From: Cryptomeria japonica
Taxonomy: Eukaryota > Streptophyta > Pinopsida > Cupressales > Cupressaceae
Assembly: GCF_030272615.1 (NCBI RefSeq)
Contig: NC_081406.1
Location: 396,636,439-396,700,438 of the forward strand
Direction: 5' to 3'
DNA: 64,000 bases
In this document: one piece after another, positions 55,248 to 64,000 of the stretch
How positions within the stretch are numbered: the stretch's first letter is position 1
How the letters are laid out: each line of letters starts with the position of its first letter
The notes under the pieces: model-generated
Told to the model about the DNA's origin: nothing
Databases searched by the model: none
What the model saw: the letters and a program-made list of their open reading frames with translations, nothing else
Program-made: the position numbers and the translations under genes

Positions 55248-58200
55248 ATGGTGAATGGACTCAAAGTTGAAGACAGATTGGATGGCACAGCCAATTTTAC
55301 TTCATGGAAATTTAGGATTCTTATTGTGCTAGAAGAGAATGATCTTCTTAACTATGTGAAGTCTGTTGTAGATGAACCTTCAGATGATACCGAGAAAGCT
55401 CAATGGAGGAAGAATAATCTCATGGCTAAAAAGATTCTAATTGATTTTGTTAAGGATCATCTAGTACCTGTTATATCCAAGTTGAATTCAGCCAAAGAGA
55501 TGTTTGAGTGTCTTCAAAGCTTGTATGAATTCAATAGTACTAGTAGAGCTCTAGCATTGAGACATCAACTCCTTCATATTAAAATGAGTAGAGGTGAATT
55601 TGTTGTTTCTTTCTTTATGAAGATTACTGAATTAAAGGATCAACTTAATGCTATTGGTGATTCTATTGAGGATAAAGATCTGGTTATGCTGGCCATGAAT
55701 GGTCTTCCTCACTCTTGCGAATCTTTCATTCAAGGTATTAGTGGAAGAAATGAATTACCCAAGTTTGATCGATTGAGGGCTGATTGCATTCAAGAGGAAT
55801 GCAGATTGGAGGCAAGAAGAATTGGACGCAAATCTCATCATGAAGAAGATCATGTTCTTGCTGCCCATACATCTAGAAGAAAAGGAAGGAGAGGAAACTT
55901 CAAAAGGAATGGAGATAGAAATTATGATTCAGCTCTTGAATCTAAGAAAAGAAAAGATCTCTCTAGGGTACAATGCTTCAGATGTGACAAATTTGGTCAT
56001 TTTGCTAGAGAATGTCCTAGACCCAAGCCTCAAGCTGCTGCAACAAATGTTGAAAATGTTTCTCCTCATGGAGAGTCTAGTGAAAATTCAGAAGGGTTCT
56101 TATTTATTTCTGCTCTCTCCAGTAACATTCTTACTGATAGTGATACATGGCTTATTGATAGTGGTCCTTTCATATCACTGGTTATTGCGAACACCTCTCC
56201 AACTTGAAGGAAAAAGATTCGCATCTTCAAGTTATCATTGGTGATGATGCTTGTTATTCTGTGAAGGGTGCTGGTTCTACTTCTTTTCAGTTGGATTCTG
56301 GTATTCCTCTTCTTCTGAGTGATATTCTATTTGTTCTTGGTATTAAGAGGAATCTGATTTCTATTTCAGCATTAGAAGACAAGGGTTATCATGTTGCTTT
56401 TGTTGATAGAAAATTTCTTGCATGGAAAAACAACACCAACATTCAGTCTGCACGTGAGATTGGTGTTTGCCATGATAGTCTTTACAAGCTTTCAACTCGT
56501 CCTATCCAAGCATTAGCTCACAATTCTACAAGCTCAAGTGAGTTGTGGCGTAAAAGATTTGGTCACCTAAATTTCAGAACTTTGTCTTCAATGGAGAAGG
56601 TAGTTGCTGGTCTTCCAAAGCTAAATCAAAACCATGAAGGTGTCTGCAAGGGATGTGCTCTAGGTAAGAATGTTAAGAGTACTTTTCGTTGTAGTGAAAA
56701 TAGAGCAAAGGATATTCTAGATTTAATTCACTCTGATTTGTGTGGCCCTATGTCAGTTGCTTCCCTTAGTGGTTCTTGGTATTATGTTCCGTCATTGATG
56801 ACTTTTCTCGTAAGTGTTGAATTTATTTTCTTGTCTAAAGAATTTGATGAAGTGCTGTCTAGATTTAAAGAATATAAAGCACTTGTTGAAAATTTATCTA
56901 ACAAGAAGATAAAGATTCTAAGATCTGATAATGGGGGAGAATATGTTTATGGTTTATTTCATAACTTTTGTGTTGAAGCTGGGATTAAGAGGGAGTTCTG
57001 TGTCCCTTATAATTCTCAACAAAATGGTGTAGTTGAAAGAAAGAACGGGACAATTGTTGAAGCAGCGAAGGCTATGATCTATGATCAAAGTCTTCAAACT
57101 TTTTTATGGGCAGAGGCTTGCAGGACAACAATATACATTTAAAATCGTAGTCCTCATCAAATTCTAGACAACATGACTCCAAAAGAAGCTTTTTCAGGTA
57201 TCAAACCAGACATTAGTCATCCCAGGATTTTTGGATGTCCTGTCTATATTCATGTTCCAAAAGAGAAAAGAACTAAGTTAGAACCTTCAGGGAAGAAAGG
57301 CATATTTGTTGGTTATAGTGAATCTTCAAAAGCATACAAAATCTACATTCCAGGTCAAAAGCAAATTGAAATCAGCAGGGATGTGTTGACGAAGATGTAG
57401 CTTGCAAGAAATCCAAAGAGTCTAACATGGAATCTGATAGAGAAGACTTTGAGTCTCCTCAAGACATAGATATGGCTGATCTGGATTCACCTTCAGAGAT
57501 TCAGAGGGAGAATACAAATTTAGAAGACTCTGCTGATCCTGTTGATCCAATTGATTCTGTAGATACTTCTGCAGGTCCCAGGAATATTCCAGCTAATAAG
57601 AAAAGACCTTTGTGGGCTCAAAACACTATGGAAGAGGCTGAAAAATATGCAGCCCCTCATGGCACCTGTAGAGAGAGTAAAAGGCCTCATAAGTTTGCAG
57701 GATATGTAGCTTTGGTGAGTCACTTTATAGCATCCGAGCCTTCTAATTTTGAAGAAGCCTCAAATCAGCAAGTGTGGAAGGATGCCATGATGGAGGAGTA
57801 TCAATCCATTATAAAAAATGACGTGTGGGATATTGTTCCTAGGCCCAAAGGTAAATCTGTTGTTTCTTCAAAGTGGTTGTTTAAAATTAAATATGCAGCT
57901 GATGGGAGTGTAGAAAAATATAAGGCTAGATTTGTAGCTAGAGGTTTTTCACAAAAGGAAGGCATAGACTATGAAGAGAATTTTGCACCTGCAGCATGTT
58001 ATACTTCTATTAGAACTATTATTGCTATTGCAGTTGTTAAAGGGTGGAAATTGCATCAGATGGATGTAAAGACAACATTCTTGAATGGCGTAATTGAAGA
58101 AGTAGTTTTTATTGAGCAACCAGATGGATTTGTGATTCATGAGAAAGAATCTCATGTATGCAGATTGAAAAAGGCCTTGTATGGCCTTAAGCAAGCTCCA

Positions 58201-59298
58201 TGTGCTTGGTATGAAAGAATTGATCGATATTTGTTGAGCTTGGGTTTTCTAAAAAATGATGCAGATTCAAATATCTATTTCAAGGTAATTGATGATAAAG
58301 CCTTAATTTTAGTTCTATATGTTGATGATTTATTTCTTATTGGAGAGGATGATCTCATTGCTAGATGTAAGAAAGAGTTAACTTCTGAATTCGAGATGAA
58401 AGATCTTGGTTTGATGCATTATTTTCTTGCTTTAGAAGTATGGCAAAGACCAAATGAAGTCATTTTGAGTCAAGGGAAATATGCCATTGACATTTTGAAA
58501 AGATTTGGTATGTTAGATTGCAAGTCTATGGCAACTCCCGTGGAAGCAAATCTGAAAAAGTTACATGAAGTTGCAGCTAGTTCAGATTTAGTTGATCTTA
58601 CTATGTATAGGCAATTGATTGGATCTTTGATGTATTTAGTCAATACAAGGCCTGATATATGTTATGCTATTAACACTCTCAGTCAGTTTATGAGTGAGCC
58701 TAGACAGTTTCATTTTGTTGCAGCTAAACATATATTGAGATATGTACGTGGTACAGTGGGATATGGTTTGTAATATACTTCTTGTGAAGGTCTAAAATTG
58801 CAAGGTTTTTCTAATTCAGACTGGGGAGGATGTGCATCTGATAGGAAGAGCACTTCCGGTTGTTGTTTTACCTTAGGTTTAGCTATGATTTCCTGGTGCA
58901 GCAGGAAGCAATCATGTGTGGCTCAAAATATAGTTGAAGCTGAATATGTTGTAGCTGCTACAGCAGCAAGAGAGGCAATGTGGCTTCATAAATTACTTGC
59001 AGGATTGTTTGGACAGCATTTGGAACCTACAGTAATTCATTGTGATAACCAAAGTTGTGTGAAGCTTTCGGTAAATTCTGTTTTTCATGATAGAACCAAG
59101 CATGTGGAAATTAAATATTATCACTTGAGAGATATGGTTCAAAGGAAAGCAGGGGAGCTCATATATATTTGCACAGAAGAGCAAACAACATACATTCTTA
59201 CCAAGCCACTTCCTAGAATGAAGTTTTTTTATTTTCGAGATAACCATGGTATTGTAGAGAATGATGCTCTTGCTGAGAGGGAATCTCAACTTCAATGA
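55248..59298 (+). pseudogene. Copia 1 gag-pol polyprotein, several lesions
   Basis: The start is taken at ATG 55248 (MVNGLKVEDRLDGTANFTSW), 12 codons inside the longest frame, because Gag homology begins there. Gag with a UBN2-type domain is followed by zinc knuckle CFRCDKFGHFAREC. The protease has WLIDSGP with the following Ala-Ser damaged and a frameshift near 56190. Integrase shows the zinc-binding H/C residues (GHLNFRTLSS, CKGCALGK), LIHSDLCGPM, RSDNGGEY and NGVVERKNG (D,D,E); the segment between the first two is decayed. A TAA at about 57140 interrupts it, and a TAG at 57398-57400 comes with a frame change. RT (57427-58773) has HQMDVKTTFLNG and catalytic YVDD. RNase H (58798-59298) has NSDWGGCASDRKSTSG, EAEYVV and HCDNQS, after a TAA at 58771-58773. 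The enzymes would copy and integrate the element; they are not all functional here. Confidence 0.9.
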
Positions 59299-59676
59299 AT
59301 TTCTATATGTTGTTAATGAGTTCTTCTCTGTGAGAGAGAAGTTTAAGGTGAAATCCCTTGTAATGCATTTTTTCTCCATGATGAAAAAATTTGAGGTGAA
59401 AGCCCTTGAGGCTCTTTCCACTTATGGGGGTAGCCATAGTGGATGTCATGTTGAGAGACCCCATGACAACATCACGTTGAGTGACTCCATGATGAGAGCT
59501 TGTGTTATTTCATCCATGGGAGTAGCCATGATGAACATCATGTTGAGTGAATCCATGATGCCTATCACGTTGAGAGAATCCGTGATTATTTTTGTTGTTT
59601 TCATATTTTGTTTGTCATGTTGAGAGACTCCATGACTTGTATATCTATAAATGATATCTCCTTTGTTAAGAAAGAG
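59299..59676 (+). repeat. Copia 1 tail with CATGTTGAGAGACTCCATGA repeats
   Basis: Between the RNase H stop and the 3' LTR at least five variants of CATGTTGAGAGACTCCATGA occur (about 59447, 59471, 59539, 59568 and 59617). Each starts and usually ends with CATG, spaced irregularly. A polypurine tract AAGAAAGAG closes the region. Confidence 0.7.
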
Positions 59677-60365
59677 TGTTAAAGATTATAACTTCAGCAG
59701 ATATCATGCTGCCGTATTAATGTAATTCTCTTGCTCTTCATATTCAGGTTGCCATCTTCAATTGGAAATGTATCCGTTTTCTTCTTCTTGTTTCGTATTC
59801 TTCATAACTGTCATAGACTTGTATTATCTGGAAATCAGTTCCTTTCTTAAAGTTCATCAGCTCATTGTGTATGTCGGTGTGTAACTGACACCGTTCTTTA
59901 TGATTTGTCTTTCGCCTTCTTCTTGAGGAGTTTATCAGGTTTTTGAAACATGCTGTTTATTCATGTGCCGTGGGTCATTTAGAAGATGATCGACATTCTT
60001 TGAAAGGTCTTCTGCTGCGACTTTGTATCTGCTCTTATTTCCTGAGTTGATCATTTATGTTCAGCAGTGAACATTTGGGTGTGCAGATTCATTCTATTGC
60101 ATCTTCTTCTACATTATTTTGTAAGCAGATTTCTTATAGTCAACTTCTTTTCGAGTATTATCAATCATTGTTAAAATGATTGCCTTCTAAGTGTGAGAGA
60201 TATGTACTTATTTTGAGACTTCAATAAAATCTATTTTTTGGTGTGGCTGGGTTTTTCACCCTCAGGTGGAGGGTTTTCCCAGGATAATTTGTTATGTTCT
60301 TGTTCTCTTAAGCTTTCTCAGGATCTATTATTTGTGTTTTTAGCATTCTGGTTCTATTTTTAACA
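59677..60365 (+). repeat. Copia 1 3' LTR
   Basis: 689 bp, collinear with the 5' LTR, with many transitions between the two. Confidence 0.95.
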
Positions 60366-60370
60366 ATAAT

Positions 60371-61073
60371 CAGTATTTGAGAAGAAGGTATTTTTAATAT
60401 ATTATTACCTTAGGCATGAGGTTTTAATATTTGATAATTTTATGTATCTTAGGAAGGGAGAAAATATTAATTTTTATCCTAAGTCTGCTTGGGCGAATTA
60501 TTTCACTTTCTTTATGGACGCCAAAGTGCAAATTCATTAATATTGTTTTATAAACTTATGTTATTCCAAAAGTTCGACTTAAGGGGGTCATGTTTTTGAT
60601 AACATATGCTAAGGGAACAATATGAAATGCAACGCCTAGGGAGGTGAAATGAAATGTTGATGGAATTTGGGTGCCATTTGAGTGGAATTTGAATTTGAAT
60701 TTAGTTGGCAAAAAGTTATAAATAGAGGCCTTGGGCTCTCATTTGGATCATCCATTTGCTATGATAACGAAGTGCTGTTGAAACACTATTAGACTCTTGC
60801 TTCGAGGAATGCATACCTCCTAGTGCCTTCAGTTTCGTGCTTGAGAGATAGTGCCTAGCTGAACTTTATTAGAATATTAAAATACTGTTATTTTTAGTAT
60901 TAATGCTCAATAGTGTATATTCTATTATAGTTAGATCGTCTTCGATCTTCTCAGCAGTTTCTTATTAGAAACTTGCTATTCTTGTAAATATCCTTGTATT
61001 ATTTATGAGCGTCTTGCTCATTTTGTTAATACATCAATTCTTTTGAAATCCATATGCTTCTGCATTTGTTTTA
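60371..61073 (+). repeat. Region containing the 5' LTR of copia element 2
   Basis: The LTR must end shortly before the PBS at 61074, probably at TGCA (61061-61064). Its start cannot be fixed without the right LTR, which lies outside the window. The first 200 bp or so continue the sequence interrupted by copia 1. Confidence 0.5.
60717..60724 (+). promoter_or_regulatory. TATA box of copia 2 LTR
   Basis: TATAAATA followed by GAGGCCTTGGGC, about 350 bp before the PBS. It fits an LTR core promoter. Confidence 0.6.
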
Positions 61074-61085
61074 TGGTATCAGAGC
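61074..61085 (+). promoter_or_regulatory. Copia 2 PBS (initiator-Met tRNA)
   Basis: TGGTATCAGAGC, about 9 nt after the likely LTR end. Confidence 0.92.
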
Positions 61086-61227
61086 TATAGGAGAAATTTT
61101 TTCGAAATTTTTTTAATTCTAGTTTCCAATTAGTGGAAATTTTCGAAATTATTTCTGGTTTTTTCAAAAAAATCCATCTAGGATTTTTCGGTTGCCTAGC
61201 TCTTGTGAAATATCTCGGGTTTGTACA

Positions 61228-61545
61228 GTCGCGTTTTGTTTTTCGCGACCTGTGTTCGGCGGTGGTCGTGTTGGTGCGCGACCTGCAGAGCCGTCGCAAC
61301 CTGTGTTCGGCGGTGTTCGTGCTGGTGCGCGATCTGCAGCGTCGTCGTGGTGCTCCGCCTGTCCGCGACCTTCGTGCGTCTGCAACCTTCGGCGTCGTGC
61401 GTCTGCAACCTCCGGCGTCGCGCGTCTGCAAACTTCGGTGTCGCCACCTCCAAGCGTCGTGACCTGCAACCCTTTGCAACGCGCGACCTGCAACCCGCGC
61501 CCTGCAACTCGCGACCTGCACCTTCGGCGACGCCATTTTTTCTGA
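61228..61545 (+). repeat. CpG-rich short repeats in copia 2 leader
   Basis: A GC- and CpG-rich block between PBS and gag built from variants of GCGACCTGCAACC, GTGTTCGGCGGT and GTGCGTCTGCAACCTTCGGC. It keeps open frames on both strands only because it lacks A/T. I do not call a gene here. Confidence 0.8.
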
Positions 61546-61830
61546 AACAAATCATGGATTCCACAACCCTCTGCAATTTTCGATTTAGGTGTTAACCTTC
61601 CAGTTTTTTATCGAAAATCAATTTTTCTTGCAGATTCTTGGTGGTTTTTTCGAACACCAATCTGGGTAGTTGTCCGTTTTTTCTGGGTGTCTCGATTTTT
61701 GTGCCTCGATTTTCGAGCCCGCGGATCCAGATTCTGACAGCAGATTCCTTCTGGGTTTTTTCGCACGAATTTGTGGGTTGTCTTTGGTTTTTTTTGGGTC
61801 AGTCGGGAATTTTTTTTGGGAAACGTGCAA

Positions 61831-64000
61831 ATGGCTTCTCTCACCAACCTGATGTTAGAAGGCAGTCAATGCTTTAATGGCCACAATTACAACATCTGGA
61901 AACAACGTATGTTGACCATTTTTGAATATAGGCGTCTTGACCAGCTTGTTTTGGGAAAAGAGCTCAGTCCTGGTACACCTGGTGCAGATCAAGATAAGTT
62001 TGATGAACGCAATCGGGAGGCAATTATGCTTGTCAAACTCTTAGTGACTGATGATCAGTTACCGCAGATTCCTTCCGGCAAGACAGCTTTCGACATCTAG
62101 AAGCATCTGAAGGAATTGCATGAGACATCTGACAAGAGCCGAGCATTCTTTCTAAAGAATCAGCTGTTCTCCATAATGATGGACGAACGTATGTCCTTAC
62201 AGGAACACCTCACGAGGATTAAGGACATTCGAGATCAGCTCGAAGCTATTGGTCGGACTATGGAGGAAGAAGACATGGTAGTAATCACTCTGAAAAGTCT
62301 TCCGAAATCGTATGAACACTTCATTGAGACCCTCAATATTACTTCCACTAATGTTGATCTGAAGTTTTCAGAATTGTGCACCAAACTTCTACAGCAGGAT
62401 CGCTGGAAACAACAGTTTGGTAGTGGTACTACATCAGCCTCCTCGGAAAATGCCTTCACAGCCCAATCCTTTCACAAGGATAAAGGCAAATTTCAGTCCT
62501 CTCAGTCTTCTCAGCAGAAAGGCTCTTCTTAGACACAGGATGGAGCTAAGAAGAAGAATGTGCAGTGCAATTACTGTCACAAGTACGGCCATATGAAGAA
62601 AGATTGCCGTCAGAGGCTCGCTTCTGAACAAAAGAAGCAGGGAGGGTCACACCAAAAGGCGCATGTTGTTGAACATTCCGAGCAGAAAGAGTCTGCCTTT
62701 TATGCCTTTATGGCTAAGAGGTCTTCAGATCATGCCAGGTCTTCTGCTTGGTACATCGACTCTGGTGCATCACGTCACTTTTCTCATCGGCGTGACTGGT
62801 TTACAGACTTCTCACCTTTTAGTGATTCCGTTGTATTTGGCGGAGGTGAGGAGTATACAGTTGTTGGCAGAGGCACTGTTCAGATACAGTCTGGTGGCAG
62901 GACTCTCCTTTTTTTGAATGTGTACTATGTTCCTGGAATGGAACTTAATCTGTTCTCTGTCAGCCAGATTATGAGGAATTCTCCTCAGCTAGATGTGGTG
63001 TTCAGTGCTCACAAGTGTTCCATCATTGATCGGGAGACTCGTCTTACTGTTGCTGTTGGTCTAGAGGATCATGGCCTATATAGGCTTCTTGACACTGGTG
63101 ATTCTCCTGAAGTGGCTCTGGCAGCTCGTATTTCTCCTCTCAGCACTTTGTGGCATCAGAGATATGGACATCTCAACATTCAGTATCTCTCTCAGCTATC
63201 TCGGGAGGGACTTGTTTCAGGGTTACCTGATATTCAGACTCAGCATCTTGGAGTATGTGGCGCCTGTCAAGCTGGCAAACAGCATCGGACTTCATTCACA
63301 CATGGAAAGTCTTGGCACGCATCTAAGGTACTTCAATTACTTCATGTTGATATTTGTGGTCCTATGAATACATCTTCTGTTACTGGTTGCAAATATTTTT
63401 TGCTTATTGTAGATGATTTTAGTAGAAAGATGTGGGTGTACTTTCTTAAACATAAATCAGATGTATTTAGTATCTTTCAGAAGTTTAAGTCCTTTGTTGA
63501 AAAAGAGTCTGGACATAGTATCATTACTCTTAGGACAGATAACGGGGGGGAATTTTGTTCTTTTGCATTCTCCAACTTCTGTGATACCCATGGCATCAAA
63601 CGCCAGTTGACTACACCCTACACTCCTCAGCAAAACAGTGTTGTCGAGCGTCGCAATCGTACGGTTGTTGAGATGGCTCGCTCTATGTTACAACACAGGA
63701 GTGTTCCGAATAAGTATTGGGCTGAAGCAGTGTTTACTGCTGTCTACCTACTTAACCGTTCTCCTACTCAGGTTGTTAAGGGGAAGACTCCAGAAGAGGT
63801 TTGGTCTGGTCGGAAGCCTAAGATCAGCCACCTGAAGGTTTTTGGCTCTGTTGCCTATGTTTGGATTCCAGATGCTAAGCGCTCCAAGTTGGATTCCAAA
63901 AGTTAGAAACTCATGATGACAGGATATAGTGATCACCATAAGGCCTACAGACTGATAGATATCGACACTGAACGCCTTATCTTCAGTTGTGATGTTGTAT
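61831..64000 (+). pseudogene. Copia 2 gag-pol, partial, few nonsense codons
   Basis: The start is ATG 61831 (MASLTNLMLEGSQCFNGHNY). A UBN2-type Gag follows (HNYNIWKQRML, EHLTRIKDIRDQLEAIG). The zinc knuckle is CNYCHKYGHMKKDC. The protease has AWYIDSGASRHFSHRRDWFT with intact D-S-G-A-S. Integrase has the H/C finger (HQRYGHLNIQYL, CGACQAGK), LHVDICGPM, VDDFSRKMWVYF, LRTDNGGEF and NSVVERRNRTVVEMARSML. Only three in-frame stops are seen: TAG at 62098-62100, where family members usually have Trp (TGG to TAG), TAG at 62530-62532 and TAG at 63904-63906. There are no frameshifts in 2.1 kb, so this copy is younger than copia 1. The polyprotein continues past the window. Confidence 0.9.

Larger units (their letters stand above)
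54456..60365 (+). mobile_element. Complete Ty1/copia element 1, inactivated
   Basis: 5910 bp: 5' LTR 54456-55145, PBS, gag-pol 55248-59298, tail region, PPT (AAGAAAGAG, 59668-59676), 3' LTR 59677-60365 and a 5-bp TSD. The order protease, integrase, RT, RNase H is that of Ty1/copia. The LTRs differ at roughly 40-50 of 690 positions by eye, so the insertion is not recent. Confidence 0.95.
61074..64000 (+). mobile_element. Ty1/copia element 2, truncated by the window edge
   Basis: PBS, CpG-rich leader, gag and the first part of pol (protease and integrase) on the plus strand. RT, RNase H and the right LTR lie beyond 64000. Confidence 0.92.

Noticed and set aside
61018-61576. Several long overlapping ORFs on both strands in the copia 2 leader
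   Set aside because: The block is GC-rich and repetitive, so all frames stay open by composition. Arg/Cys-rich translations have no domain, and the position between PBS and gag explains it.

Overview
The window reads as nuclear DNA of a seed plant with a large, repeat-packed genome. A gymnosperm such as a conifer is plausible from the nested LTR elements, the long LINEs and the AT-rich decay, but nothing here proves the species. No prokaryotic features were seen. Almost everything is transposable element, and target-site duplications (TSDs) plus repeat-versus-repeat comparison allow the insertion order to be read.

Layout. (1) Positions 1-1751, minus strand: a LINE-type RNase H remnant followed by an unidentified ORF that runs off the left edge. 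(2) About 1751-46077, minus strand: an old Ty3/gypsy element of Tat/Ogre type, called H. Its gag is cut by a LARD-like element (large retrotransposon derivative, 4367-32598, minus strand) with LTRs of about 4.5 kb. The two LARD LTRs hold a GAG-only LTR retrotransposon (copy A, 5276-13104, plus), a LINE (14173-20837, plus) and a tRNA-derived SINE (28151-28437). For each of these three insertions the other LARD LTR preserves the empty site. The 5' LTR of H (36661-46077) holds a second GAG-only element (copy B, 37324-45411, minus). (3) 46083-48073: a spacer, then a TATA-like box and the first two coding exons of an ordinary plant gene on the plus strand. (4) 48074-64000: no further exon was found. 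The region holds a decayed hAT transposase (49785-53747) whose first recognised intron carries a 5'-truncated retrocopy of an unidentified mRNA on the minus strand, a complete but mutated Ty1/copia element (54456-60365), and the left part of a second copia element that leaves the window at 64000.

Most notable. The GAG-only family has full LTRs, PBS and TSDs and an uninterrupted 1132-codon Gag-protease-like ORF in copy A, but no RT, RNase H or integrase. Its protease active site is D-P-S in both copies. Its primer-binding site matches that of H at 17 of 18 positions, which suggests H-like elements as the source of pol. Eight copies of a 30-nt inverted-repeat module (four per element, in LTRs and leader) and a variable-number 31-bp hairpin minisatellite upstream of the LTR TATA box are candidate cis signals. 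The LINE carries a third ORF after its RNase H that has decayed far less than ORF2.
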